Virus record (IMG/VR): IMGVR_UViG_3300013285_000027
Span: 1 to 44,686 of that record
Reading direction: 5' to 3' (one strand)
Origin: a virus
DNA: 44,686 bases
The position numbers and the translations under genes were made by a program. The notes below the pieces were generated by a model, which saw nothing but the letters and a program-made list of their open reading frames with translations, was not told the origin of the DNA and ran no database searches. Shown in pieces: positions 26,230-33,589 of the stretch. How positions within the stretch are numbered: position 1 is the stretch's first letter; every line of letters begins with the position of its first letter.

Positions 26230-26658
26230 TTATGCAATACGGATAATTGCGGATGTGTTGGTGGAGGCGGGAAACTGCACGGTGAACATTGTGGTCGAAG
26301 TCTTGTCCGCGCCAAAGTCCAGTACGCAGACGGATGGGTTGCCCCCACCTACTTGATAAATCAAAGCCCCGCGAGCAGTTAGGGCAGATGTCCAAGTCAC
26401 ATTGCTGAACGACAAATATGCAATGGCGTTACCAGATTGATTCCCGATTGTCGGAACCTGCGTGATGGTCAAAGGATTGCCGCCAGCGGTGTACCCAGAA
26501 GCTACAACCTCGCCGTCTGTTGTGTACGCAGTCGTGTCTGGGCCAATCGAAGCCGCGCCAGTGTATAGCGCGATCTTGAACGAACCTGTGGCCAAGTTGT
26601 AGTTGCCGTCAAGCAATCCAACCTTGAATGTGTTTGTCGCGCCTTGTGCGATTGTCAT
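26230..26658 (-). CDS. Beta-rich virion protein, paralogue of 25542-26018 (142 aa)
   Basis: It begins MTIAQGATNTFKVGLLDG and shares an A-L-Y-T...GEV...YTAGG block with the downstream paralogue. The middle is beta-rich and Gly/Thr/Asn-rich and it ends with a strand (STMFTVQFPASTNTSAIIRI) parallel to the SGTFTLTMPSNTTTTALLRL-like end of its partner. ATG 26656-26658 overlaps the stop of the adaptor-like gene as ATGA. A virion surface or fibre-accessory role is inferred from position. Confidence 0.78.
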   Translation of the reverse strand: MTIAQGATNTFKVGLLDGNYNLATGSFKIALYTGAASIGPDTTAYTTDGEVVASGYTAGGNPLTITQVPTIGNQSGNAIAYLSFSNVTWTSALTARGALIYQVGGGNPSVCVLDFGADKTSTTMFTVQFPASTNTSAIIRIA

Positions 26659-27305
26659 GTCACTGCCTGTCTAAATTGCCCCGAACGGTACGCATCTTGC
26701 CTTTCGAGTCCATCCCCGAGGCGCTTAGCCAACTGCAAGGCTTCCATGTACTTGCTGTTATACAACGCAGTCATATCCGCTTCACCCTTCATAAAAGTGT
26801 TAGCTTCAACTAGCGTGCCGTATAGCAGCACGGAATCAAAATTGTCACCCAACCATGTGGTATTTGCTGTGACAATCGACTCAGGGTAAAAGAAGTAATG
26901 CAGTTCTACGGAATACGTAGCGTCTGGTGTTGGGCCAAGGATGAATGACAGCTCGTTTGGCGCAGTCGAATTAGGGCCAAACAAAGCGTAGTACTTCGGG
27001 ATGGCTGTGTCCGTTGCTTTTGGGTACGCCTGACGGATGAAGTTCACATCCTTGTTCAGCAAAAACTCTTGCCCCTCAACGGGGTCTACCACTGCCAAAG
27101 AGTAAGTGGCCAAGAAATCAAGGGGGCACGACAGGTATTTGTTGTTGGCCGTGATCGTCCCGGTCACATTCTTGCGCAAAGAAGGAAACTGCACCGTGTT
27201 GTAAATGCGCTGCTCCGCCTGCTTGATGAACGTGTTCATCTCAACAGTCAAAAACGTGTTCTCCGTGTAGTCGGATACCGCAGTAACGAGCTCGGTGTAG
27301 TTCAT
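26655..27305 (-). CDS. Putative head-tail adaptor or tail accessory protein (216 aa)
   Basis: The N-terminus MNYTELVTAVSDYTENTF with the following FIKQAEQRIYNTVQFPSLRKN helix resembles phage head-tail adaptor or accessory proteins (P22 gp4 or tail-tube A types). The centre has beta-strand and aromatic segments (YSVELHYFFYPESI) and the C-terminal helices are charged. The length suits an adaptor ring subunit under the portal. A second candidate adaptor is the 309-residue protein at 28217-29146; I cannot decide which contacts the portal. It overlaps its downstream neighbour by ATGA. Confidence 0.72.
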   Translation of the reverse strand: MNYTELVTAVSDYTENTFLTVEMNTFIKQAEQRIYNTVQFPSLRKNVTGTITANNKYLSCPLDFLATYSLAVVDPVEGQEFLLNKDVNFIRQAYPKATDTAIPKYYALFGPNSTAPNELSFILGPTPDATYSVELHYFFYPESIVTANTTWLGDNFDSVLLYGTLVEANTFMKGEADMTALYNSKYMEALQLAKRLGDGLERQDAYRSGQFRQAVT

Positions 27306-27308
27306 GTT

Positions 27309-27581
27309 TTAAGCCATTGGCCCTCGGGCGTACAAACCCTTGATTGCTGCACCTGTGCCACGGATTTTAATACCCGAAGTTTTGATGTCGTCGGCAGCAG
27401 GATCACCACCGCTCACACGTTGAGAAGGTGTGCCGGGTTTCATTTTGTTAGCAGCCAAATTGTTTGGGTCTTGCCCAACTTGCTGCCGCGACTTTTCCAG
27501 TTGTTGGATAGTCAAACCTTTGCCACTCATTGTGTGCGGCTTGGCGTAAGCAGACGCGGGTTTGTTGTTGATCTTAGCCAT
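27309..27581 (-). CDS. Basic hypothetical protein (90 aa)
   Basis: A short basic chain begins MAKINNKPASAYAKPHTMSG, has a helical Gln/Lys-rich middle (LTIQQLEKSRQQVGQDPNN) and ends in a Gly/Ala/Arg tail. It is likely disordered for much of its length. It belongs to the run of small Lys/Gly-rich genes between the adaptors and the glycosyltransferase, but lacks the KGKTKG motif. Function unknown; a virion or DNA-binding role is possible from charge and context. Confidence 0.7.
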   Translation of the reverse strand: MAKINNKPASAYAKPHTMSGKGLTIQQLEKSRQQVGQDPNNLAANKMKPGTPSQRVSGGDPAADDIKTSGIKIRGTGAAIKGLYARGPMA

Positions 27582-27583
27582 GA

Positions 27584-27778
27584 TTAGCCTCGCTTTTGAT
27601 TAGCAACTTTGGCCATGCCACGCCCGAGTTTTTCCATCTCGTCATTGGTTTTACCGCCCTTGCCACCTTTACCGGCTTTGCCGTTTTGAGTAGCTACAGT
27701 TGGGCCGCTATCACCGAGGTTCTTACCCTTGGTTTTGCCCTTGGTGTTTACGCCTTGAGCGCCTGATTTAAAAGACAT
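27584..27778 (-). CDS. Lys/Gly-rich small protein with KGKTKGKN motif (64 aa)
   Basis: The chain is strongly basic and Gly-rich: NTKGKTKGKNLGDSG near the N-terminus and KAGKGGKGGKTNDEMEK further on. KGKTKGK is also found at the end of three other proteins in this cluster (29660, 30481 and 30986 genes), here placed near the start. It is expected to be disordered and could bind nucleic acid or acidic protein surfaces. It lies two bases from the downstream gene. No enzyme function is suggested. Confidence 0.7.
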   Translation of the reverse strand: MSFKSGAQGVNTKGKTKGKNLGDSGPTVATQNGKAGKGGKGGKTNDEMEKLGRGMAKVANQKRG

Positions 27779-27788
27779 GTTCGACTCC

Positions 27789-28217
27789 TTACGTCGTTGA
27801 TATGGTAACAGTACCTATGGCGACTGTAAGAGCTAGGTTGTTTGGTGTCAACCCCGCATCATTTAAAGCTGCCCCACCAACTGGAGCCCACCCCCATTGT
27901 ATGTTGCGGCTACCTTCACCTTGGAAGCCTTGTTCCAAAATGCTTGTACTGTTACCGTTCAAAATTTGCAAACCTGTGTTGCCTGACGATACATAGCTGC
28001 GGTCAGGGCGAGGGCTACGCAAACCTTGTGGGTCATCAACCGGAAACATGCCTAGCTGTAGCTGTGGGTGATCGGGGTCCCAACACTCCGGGCAAACTAA
28101 AAGATCATAGTTTTTGGTCTTGATAATCTCACGCTTTAGTACCTTGAGCTTGAACCGCTGATCGCAACGGTCGCACTCAGCAATCGCCCATTTACCGCTG
28201 GCAAACCGGTTACCCAT
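27789..28217 (-). CDS. Zinc-ribbon phage protein (142 aa)
   Basis: Residues about 15-46 contain CDRC and CPEC pairs separated by about 24 residues, a plausible zinc ribbon. The rest has Pro/Gly segments (LRSPRPDRSY) and a beta-rich C-terminus (LALTVAIGTVTISTT). It overlaps the stop of the upstream 309-residue gene by TAATG. Small zinc-ribbon proteins occur near adaptor genes in aquatic phages. Whether it is virion, assembly or regulatory is not established by the sequence. Confidence 0.76.
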   Translation of the reverse strand: MGNRFASGKWAIAECDRCDQRFKLKVLKREIIKTKNYDLLVCPECWDPDHPQLQLGMFPVDDPQGLRSPRPDRSYVSSGNTGLQILNGNSTSILEQGFQGEGSRNIQWGWAPVGGAALNDAGLTPNNLALTVAIGTVTISTT

Positions 28218-29146
28218 TAGGTCCCCCCGATATACTGCTGACGTGGGACAAAACGAATAGAAGCCTTCTCATGGTCTTCGTATGCAGCTAGCTCCCAAGC
28301 CTCATCGTACTGTTGCTTCAGCATCATAATGCGCTCAGCGCCTTCGGGAATCTTGCCCGCGATGTAGTACGACAGCCCAGCAGCCATACAAGGAATAAAC
28401 CGAAAAGGCACGTCCATGACGTTCACACCGCCGCCCGCATCTTGAGTACGGCGCAGTCGCCAGTAAACGAATTGATACGACTGAGACCCATCAGGAGTAG
28501 GCCACACAGTTACAGCGGGAAGGTTCTGCATCGACACAGCTGCGGCAGTTGAGTGCGCAGCGGCGGTAGTACCATTTTGCCCACGGAAACAACCTGTTAG
28601 CTGGTTACCGCTGATAGCGGTGTAGTTGATCGTCTCAGAGTCAATCTTTACAAAACCCGCTGCTGGCATACCCTGCGTGGATACTACCGTAATGGTAGTG
28701 TCAGTACTCGAAATGCCGCCATTAAGAGCCGTGATTGCCGCCGCAGTCTGGCCGTCGAGCCGTTGCACCCACACCTGAATTGGACGAGCTTGCTGAAGTT
28801 TGTTTGGGAGGGTCGCATAGGTAGAGACGCTAATGCGTGTGATGGTTAAGTCAGCCTGATTGGAAACTTGCCCAGCTTGGGTACGAATGACGTGCTCAAG
28901 CAAATCTACTGTGTCGTTTGGAAGTGCGTAGGTGCTCTGCCCTTGAACCAAGTCAATCTGACCTTGCTCAATCGTCCACATGTTGATGCCACGGTTCGCC
29001 CAGTCGGCGAACATAATGTTGAGACTACGACGCGCAGTGCGCAGGTCATACCCCGAACGCAGCTCACGTCCAGCCCGCTCGAACGCTTCCTCGACCAACT
29101 CGGTGAGGTCAAGGTTAAATGAGGTTTGGCCGGATGTTATTGCCAT
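28217..29146 (-). CDS. Putative tail adaptor / tubular-protein-A-like protein (309 aa)
   Basis: The N-terminal ~110 residues (LTELVEEAFERAGRELRSGY onwards) are helical and end in a TYALPNDTVDL segment. This arrangement, with DWANRGINMWTI in the middle, is typical of podovirus head-tail connector and tail tubular A proteins. A Thr/Gly/Ser-rich insertion (about 150-210, GMPAAGFVKIDSETINYT type) looks like a small beta-domain carried by many phage virion proteins. The chain ends in charged helices. It would form the ring joining portal to tail. The start and stop overlap neighbours by TAATG. Confidence 0.76.
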   Translation of the reverse strand: MAITSGQTSFNLDLTELVEEAFERAGRELRSGYDLRTARRSLNIMFADWANRGINMWTIEQGQIDLVQGQSTYALPNDTVDLLEHVIRTQAGQVSNQADLTITRISVSTYATLPNKLQQARPIQVWVQRLDGQTAAAITALNGGISSTDTTITVVSTQGMPAAGFVKIDSETINYTAISGNQLTGCFRGQNGTTAAAHSTAAAVSMQNLPAVTVWPTPDGSQSYQFVYWRLRRTQDAGGGVNVMDVPFRFIPCMAAGLSYYIAGKIPEGAERIMMLKQQYDEAWELAAYEDHEKASIRFVPRQQYIGGT

Positions 29147-29379
29147 TATCTAAACCCTGCTGTTTTCTTTGCTATGGTTTTTGGCTGGGCCACAAACTGT
29201 TTCCCTGCCGCCTTACCCGCACGTTTTGCCTTGGTAGTAGCTGCGTACTCAGCAGCGCTCAGAGACTTGATTGCCTTTTCAGGCAGATACCGCTCCCCCG
29301 TCTTGGAAGACGGTTTGCCGGACTTAGTGCGCCATTTCTGGTCGCCCCAGTCTTTAAGGGATTGCTGCGGTGCTTTCAT
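29146..29379 (-). CDS. Basic DUF5872-like small protein (77 aa)
   Basis: The pattern SLKDWGDQKWRTKSGKPSS, then TGERYLPEKAIKSLSAAEY and a Lys/Arg-rich end, resembles a family of short phage proteins that I recall as DUF5872. It is very basic and mostly helical at the C-terminus. The gene belongs to the small-protein cluster at 27309-31725 and overlaps the adaptor-like gene by TAATG. A virion or DNA-associated role is inferred only from charge and neighbours. Confidence 0.74.
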   Translation of the reverse strand: MKAPQQSLKDWGDQKWRTKSGKPSSKTGERYLPEKAIKSLSAAEYAATTKAKRAGKAAGKQFVAQPKTIAKKTAGFR

Positions 29380-29380
29380 T

Positions 29381-29659
29381 TTAGTCCTTATACCCGCCGC
29401 CAGCAGCTTTATATTTTTTGGCTACTAGCTGCGCTTTACGGGCTGACCACTGACCTGCGCCAGTGCCTTGAGTCGCTGCGGCTTTTACCTGAGACACAAT
29501 CTTCTTGCGAAGCGATGGCTTAGTGTAGTTGCCCGCAGCATTGACTGAACCACCCTCAGCGTACACGTCAACAGGATAGTCCCCGTCGCGCTTCTTGATA
29601 ACCTTGGGTTTAGGCATCTTGGAGGCGCTTACGGCCCCCATGCCACGGCTGGCCATCAT
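29381..29659 (-). CDS. Basic small protein with YAEGG and QWSARKAQ motifs (92 aa)
   Basis: The first half contains DVYAEGGSVNAAGNYTKP, linking it to the [FY]-x-[DEK]-GG motif found in several proteins of this phage. The second half, LRKKIVSQVKAAATQGTG then GQWSARKAQLVAKKYKAAGG, is a basic helix that also occurs alone in other aquatic phages, from memory. ATG 29657-29659 abuts the stop of the upstream gene (TAA then ATG). Function unknown; probably a nucleic-acid- or virion-associated basic protein. Confidence 0.74.
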   Translation of the reverse strand: MMASRGMGAVSASKMPKPKVIKKRDGDYPVDVYAEGGSVNAAGNYTKPSLRKKIVSQVKAAATQGTGAGQWSARKAQLVAKKYKAAGGGYKD

Positions 29660-29893
29660 TTAGCACATCTTTCCACGGGTTTTACCCTTGGACGCAATAC
29701 CGTCGGCACGGCGAGAAGCGGAAACAGAACCACCTTTGGCTCGCTTCAAAGGCTTGCCATCAACCAGAATACCGCTACCGGGCTGCTCAGGCATACCGGG
29801 CTCAGTCTTCTTCACCTTGCGGCCAGCGGATGCGTCATCGGGTTCTTTTGGGGGTTGGCCCATGTCTGCTGTGTAGACTTTGTCTTTTGACAT
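29660..29893 (-). CDS. Small protein with SVSASRRADG tail, copy A (77 aa)
   Basis: The first ~50 residues are Lys/Glu/Pro-rich and probably disordered. The C-terminus is the module GGSVSASRRADGIASKGKT followed by R-G-K-M-C. The same module ends the protein at 30481-30975, with clear DNA similarity around 29690-29735 and 30515-30560. The tail is basic and Gly/Ser-rich. Copies of this ending are frequent in aquatic phage genomes, to my recollection, but I know no assigned function. Duplication within this operon is likely. Confidence 0.75.
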   Translation of the reverse strand: MSKDKVYTADMGQPPKEPDDASAGRKVKKTEPGMPEQPGSGILVDGKPLKRAKGGSVSASRRADGIASKGKTRGKMC

Positions 29894-29902
29894 GATCGTT
29901 CC

Positions 29903-30478
29903 TTAGTAATTTTTTGCTTTGCGTGAGCCACGAGCAATGCCCCAGCCCTTGACGCCGCCACCAGAAGCCATCTTTTTAGCTTTGACTTTACCGCCTTTTT
30001 TATAGGCCATGTCTTCCGCTGTAGGCAAAGGCTCACGACGTTTGCTAGTAGTGCCGTACATACCACCTGCACCAGACTTTGCTCGCTCTTCTTCATACGC
30101 ACGAGCGCGGTCTTGCAAAGATTGATATTTTGGCTTGGCTTTGTTAGCAAGATAAGCGGCTAACTCTTCCGCAGTAGCCCCACCTTGCCCGCCACGACCT
30201 GAACCCCCCATAGGCTTGGCTACAGGTTTAGGCACTGCGCGTGGGCGAGCTACTGTGGTTGCTATTTGTTTGTCATACGCCAGTTGTTCTGGAGTCATTG
30301 CCCCACGGTCGCTTTCATCCTCGATTTGAGGGGCTGCTTGTTGAGCAACAGCCGGAGTGGTAGGGGCAGTCGGAGTAGTAGGGGCAGCGGGAGTTGTTTC
30401 CTCATTGCCTTTGCCACGGGATGCCATATACGCAAGCCCAGCTAGCGCCGCCAAACTGCCTAAATCTTTACGTGCCAT
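29903..30478 (-). CDS. Pro/Ala-rich virion-region protein with SLQDRA module (191 aa)
   Basis: Residues about 5-20 form a hydrophobic stretch (GSLAALAGLAYMASRG), followed by a Pro/Thr/Ala linker. A SLQDRARAYEEERAKSG module with MYGTT after it also occurs in the next gene. The C-terminus is MASGGGVKGWGIARGSRKA with a KGGKVKAKKM strand before it. The N-terminal hydrophobic segment may be a membrane or core helix. The architecture is modular: linker, helix module, basic tail. The function is unknown, and a place in the virion is inferred. Confidence 0.75.
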   Translation of the reverse strand: MARKDLGSLAALAGLAYMASRGKGNEETTPAAPTTPTAPTTPAVAQQAAPQIEDESDRGAMTPEQLAYDKQIATTVARPRAVPKPVAKPMGGSGRGGQGGATAEELAAYLANKAKPKYQSLQDRARAYEEERAKSGAGGMYGTTSKRREPLPTAEDMAYKKGGKVKAKKMASGGGVKGWGIARGSRKAKNY

Positions 30479-30480
30479 AG

Positions 30481-30975
30481 TTACACCATCCGTCCTTTTG
30501 TTTTGCCCTTAGAAGCAATGCCATCAGCACGGCGAGAAGCGGACACAGAACCCCCAGCTTTCAAGCCTGTAGAGCCCATAAACTTATTGCCAGACTCAGA
30601 CTTGGTGCTTTTCAACGGGAGGGCTTTACGCTCTTCCTTTGGCTCGGACTTGGTTGTGCCATACATACCGACACCGGACTTAGCGCGGGCATCCTCATAG
30701 GACTTAGCGCGGTCTTGTAAAGATTGGTATTTGAGTTTCGCAGGGGCTTCAGCAGCGGGGGCAGCAGCTTTTGGCTTAGCCATTTCGGTAGTGTATTTTT
30801 TACCGTTCCACTCAAACGTCTTATCACCATTCGCACGTGCGGAGGCAAAGGCTTCTTTGAATGAGGGTTGGCTATCACGAATTTTTTCAAGCTCCGCAGT
30901 GCCGCGTGCTTGGGTTTCTTCGTCGTAATCGGAGTTAGTTTCTCCGCCTTCATCGTATCGTTTAACTTTTTTCAT
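30481..30975 (-). CDS. Modular basic protein with SLQDRA and SVSASRRADG modules (164 aa)
   Basis: The frame is open to 31071 but ATG 30973-30975 gives MKKVKRYDEGGETNSDYDEE, a better N-terminus with a YDEGG motif. The middle has the SLQDRAKSYEDARAKSG module shared with the preceding protein, and the C-terminus is the GGSVSASRRADG tail shared with the protein at 29660-29893. It thus combines modules found separately in two neighbours, evidence of shuffling or duplication. Basic and partly disordered. No enzyme motif is visible. Confidence 0.77.
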   Translation of the reverse strand: MKKVKRYDEGGETNSDYDEETQARGTAELEKIRDSQPSFKEAFASARANGDKTFEWNGKKYTTEMAKPKAAAPAAEAPAKLKYQSLQDRAKSYEDARAKSGVGMYGTTKSEPKEERKALPLKSTKSESGNKFMGSTGLKAGGSVSASRRADGIASKGKTKGRMV

Positions 30976-30985
30976 AGTAAACCCC

Positions 30986-31456
30986 TTATTTCTTGCCTTT
31001 AGCCATACCGCCACCGCACATAGCGATGTTCTTGCCTTTGGTTTTACCCTTGGACTCAACGCCGCCGCCACGAGCCATCTTGGTCATGCCGCCTTTTTTA
31101 AGCGCCAGCTTTGTGCCCTTGCCGCCTTTATGTTCTTGAGCATCGTGCTCTTTGAAGGCTTTTTTAATAAGAGCAACATCTTGCTTCTTGTCCATCTTCA
31201 TGTCTTCTTTGCTGTCGCTTTTGGCCATAGTCGTTCCACCTTTTTTAAAGAGTTCATTTCTGCCGTGACGAGTATCCGGCTTGTTTACTTTTTGAAGGTC
31301 AGCACGAGAGCCAGAGCCCGAACCAAACTTCATACCTTTGCTTTTCTCGCTAAAGTCCTTGGCCACACTTTGCGGTACGCCCGCTGCCTTAGCAAATGCT
31401 GGATTGTGCGCTGCGGCGTCCATAAACTTTTTCTGCTTTTCAGTTGTTGCGGGCAT
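30986..31456 (-). CDS. Basic protein with N-terminal KFMDAAAHNP domain (156 aa)
   Basis: The frame is open to 31561 but ATG 31454-31456 gives MPATTEKQKKFMDAAAHNPA, the beginning of a small domain (continuing SVAKDFSEKSKG) known in phage and bacterial basic proteins. The rest is Lys/Gly/Asp-rich with a helical QDVALIKKAFKEHD segment and the ending MARGGGVESKGKTKGKN then MCGGGMAKGKK. KGKTKGK links it to the other members of this cluster. It is likely a disordered, nucleic-acid-affine virion or packaging protein; this is inference. Confidence 0.76.
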   Translation of the reverse strand: MPATTEKQKKFMDAAAHNPAFAKAAGVPQSVAKDFSEKSKGMKFGSGSGSRADLQKVNKPDTRHGRNELFKKGGTTMAKSDSKEDMKMDKKQDVALIKKAFKEHDAQEHKGGKGTKLALKKGGMTKMARGGGVESKGKTKGKNIAMCGGGMAKGKK

Positions 31457-31467
31457 AGTGTTTCCTT

Positions 31468-31725
31468 TTAACATTTCCAACGAGCTAAAGACGCGGCTTT
31501 GCGAGTAGGCTTGCCCTTCTCGTCTTTCATTGGGCCGGGCATACCAGACATGCGGGCGCAAAACGAGTCCTTGCGCTTGCCGCCTTGTGGCTGTGGAGCC
31601 TTCAAGTTGCTACCTGTAGCTGCATTGTATTTAGCACGGCCCTTGGCGGTCAGGCCAGCACCTTTGGACACCGGCAACTTTTCGCCGCGACCAACTGCCA
31701 AAGAGGGGTTCTTCTTAGTTGCCAT
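31468..31725 (-). CDS. DUF6321-like basic small protein (85 aa)
   Basis: The sequence GAGLTAKGRAKYNAATGSN, with KDSFCARMSGMPGPMKDE and a final RKAASLARWKC, closely follows a family of phage proteins I recall as DUF6321: a KGR...GSNLKAPQP motif, two conserved Cys and a terminal Trp-Lys-Cys. Its charge and small size fit a DNA- or virion-associated protein. It starts inside the end of the glycosyltransferase gene (11-base overlap) and begins the small-gene run. Confidence 0.78.
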   Translation of the reverse strand: MATKKNPSLAVGRGEKLPVSKGAGLTAKGRAKYNAATGSNLKAPQPQGGKRKDSFCARMSGMPGPMKDEKGKPTRKAASLARWKC

Positions 31726-32467
31726 TTACAACTTTCAGTTTGGGAGTGCAATGCTCGGCCAACAACGGCTGCAACACGTCTTCATTAAAGTCACGAGTGA
31801 ACTTCTCTTGGCCAACGTGGGGCAAGCTGATTGAGGGGTCTAGGAAAACTGTGAAGCCATCTTCCGTGGCGCGGTCACAGAACAAGTAGTCTTCGCCATA
31901 GTACTCACCGTTTACGATCTTCAGGTCAAAGATAGCGCTGTCGGTACGATTGTCTACGTTGTTGAAGTAGTCCCACTCTGGGTGATTGGCAATCATCTTC
32001 TCAAGGACGTGGCGCTGAATCATCATGAACCCTGTGCCAATGCGCCTTACGCGCATCAATCCGTTCTTGTCAAACTCAAGGCCACCATTCTCATCGAGGT
32101 AGTAATCCAAGAAGAACTTGCGGTCCATGCCACGGCGTGGGTAGATGCCAGCTGTGATGTCTTTGTCAAGGCTCAACGCCATAAGGCGGAGCACTGCGTC
32201 GGCGGTAACTACCACATCAGCATCGACAAACAGAAGCGTATCTGCATCGGACTTCAAGAAGTCCGCAACCAAACAGTTGCGAGCCTTTGTAATAAGTGAG
32301 CACCCCGAGAGGTGCGTGAGGTAGAGCTTAACCCCCAACGACTGGACCTGAACGGCCAGATTAGACAAGGCAAAAGCTGAATCAATGTTCAGCTTGCCAT
32401 CGTAGGCTGGGATCGCAACCATAAGTTTGCGGCCCGCTAGGTTAATGCTCTTCTCTGTATCAGCCAT
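31715..32467 (-). CDS. GT-A-type glycosyltransferase (250 aa)
   Basis: The sequence shows a Rossmann-like N-terminus (LMVAIPAYDG), the metal-binding DAD at 82-84 in LLFVDADVV, and a later GEDYLFCDRA segment typical of nucleotide-sugar transferases. GT-A enzymes use a nucleotide sugar and Mn/Mg to glycosylate proteins, lipids or DNA. There is no signal or membrane anchor, so it acts in the cytoplasm. It lies among virion genes and overlaps both neighbours, suggesting it modifies a virion protein or phage DNA, but substrate and linkage cannot be read from the sequence. Other phages carry similar enzymes near fibre or capsid genes. Confidence 0.84.
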   Translation of the reverse strand: MADTEKSINLAGRKLMVAIPAYDGKLNIDSAFALSNLAVQVQSLGVKLYLTHLSGCSLITKARNCLVADFLKSDADTLLFVDADVVVTADAVLRLMALSLDKDITAGIYPRRGMDRKFFLDYYLDENGGLEFDKNGLMRVRRIGTGFMMIQRHVLEKMIANHPEWDYFNNVDNRTDSAIFDLKIVNGEYYGEDYLFCDRATEDGFTVFLDPSISLPHVGQEKFTRDFNEDVLQPLLAEHCTPKLKVVNGN

Positions 32468-32969
32468 AGAAAATGCTCACAGCGGTGATGTTGGCACCGT
32501 ACATGTAGACACCGTCTAAAGCCAAAACACCTTCGCCGGGTAACAACTGAGAGTTGTTGTATGTATCACCCGCAGAAATGTCAAATGTCATCAACCAACG
32601 TCCAGTCGTGTATTGACAGTTAGCAGCGCCCGTGATGGTGCCTGAGTTGATGTCTGTAACAGTAAACGTGTTTGCATCTACCCGTGTAACGGCAAAGTTG
32701 CCCGGCGTAGGTGAGCCACCCGTACCGTTGTTGTAGTCGATACCAATGACTTGGCCTGTTACCAAACCATGTGCCGTCTGCGTGACTGTCACCGTGGTGC
32801 CTGAACGCCCGTAAGTTCCTGTGATTACAGGAGCAGTGGTGGTGTCGAACAAAATAAATTGCCCCGTGTTGGCCGTACCCACAAAAGCAATTGCCTTAAC
32901 ACGCGCACGTCCAATAATCATCTGACCAGACTGGTTCAGGTGCGCCTGTTTTACATCCGTTTGCATCAT
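32460..32969 (-). CDS. Beta-rich virion protein (169 aa)
   Basis: It contains a module with TVTVTQTAHGLVTGQVIGID and DANTFTVTDINSGTITGA, a beta-domain repeated in many aquatic phage virion proteins. The N-terminus (MMQTDVKQAHLNQSGQMIIG) and a GVYMYGANITAVSIFYG end look like a separate outer domain into which the module was inserted. This could be a capsid decoration or fibre-associated protein. Downstream of a terminator at 32990-33011, its transcription may be reduced compared with the capsid genes, unless readthrough occurs. Confidence 0.76.
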   Translation of the reverse strand: MMQTDVKQAHLNQSGQMIIGRARVKAIAFVGTANTGQFILFDTTTAPVITGTYGRSGTTVTVTQTAHGLVTGQVIGIDYNNGTGGSPTPGNFAVTRVDANTFTVTDINSGTITGAANCQYTTGRWLMTFDISAGDTYNNSQLLPGEGVLALDGVYMYGANITAVSIFYG

Positions 32970-32989
32970 ATCAATTCTCCTTTAGCTTT

Positions 32990-33011
32990 AAAAAACAGGG
33001 GCCGAAGCCCC
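32990..33011 (-). terminator. Intrinsic terminator with TTCG loop
   Basis: Read on the minus strand, GGGGC and GCCCC arms with a TTCG loop (33007-33011 and 32998-33002) are followed, after TG, by six T (32990-32995 on the + strand as A). It follows the stop of the gene at 33023-33487 and may set the level of downstream genes. Confidence 0.78.
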
Positions 33012-33022
33012 CGGAGAGTTGA

Positions 33023-33487
33023 TTACTGTTGCGAAGCAGGTTGAGCTTGGTTGCCGCTTGAATCACGCACAGCGTATGTGACGATGATAGTAGCCGCACC
33101 AGTGGTCAAGCCAGAGCCAGCCAAGGTGTAAGAGATGAATGTGTCAGTAGCACCGACGTTCAACCAGCCGCCGGGGGTAGTTGCGTTTGCACCCAAGGCC
33201 ACGCTACCAACGTTTGTGATAGTGCCAGTGGTTGTGAACGCTGTGCCACCAATGTCCAATACGCAGGTTGTTGCTGCACTGAACACGGTAGTGGTGACGA
33301 CTTTGATGTCAACGATTTGTGAGCCAGCTGGAACAGCGATGGCGTTGCCGGTCAACGTGCCAAACACAACAGGAGCTGACTGAGACACAACGGTACAGCC
33401 TGTGTTACGTGTGAGGGCGGCAGTAGAGCCGGTAGTGTTTTTGGTGGTGCCCAACAACCAAGGGCCGAGGTGAGTTGCGAATCCCAT
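33023..33487 (-). CDS. Thr/Val-rich virion protein (154 aa)
   Basis: The frame is open to 33520, but ATG 33485-33487 with AAGGAG six bases upstream is the real start, giving MGFATHLGPWLLGTTKNTTG. The chain is Thr/Val/Gly-rich with alternating strands and conserved GPWLLGT-type start, common for a phage head or decoration protein in this position. It sits between the endonuclease gene and a terminator. No enzymatic motif is seen. It could be a head fibre or cement protein. Confidence 0.8.
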   Translation of the reverse strand: MGFATHLGPWLLGTTKNTTGSTAALTRNTGCTVVSQSAPVVFGTLTGNAIAVPAGSQIVDIKVVTTTVFSAATTCVLDIGGTAFTTTGTITNVGSVALGANATTPGGWLNVGATDTFISYTLAGSGLTTGAATIIVTYAVRDSSGNQAQPASQQ

Positions 33488-33589
33488 GAGGATCTCCTTA
33501 CATGCGTTGTGGTGCACCAATCTGCATGAGGTCAGCCGGACCTGTTTGGCACACCGAAAAATTCCGGTTGGGGTGAATATACACGAAAT

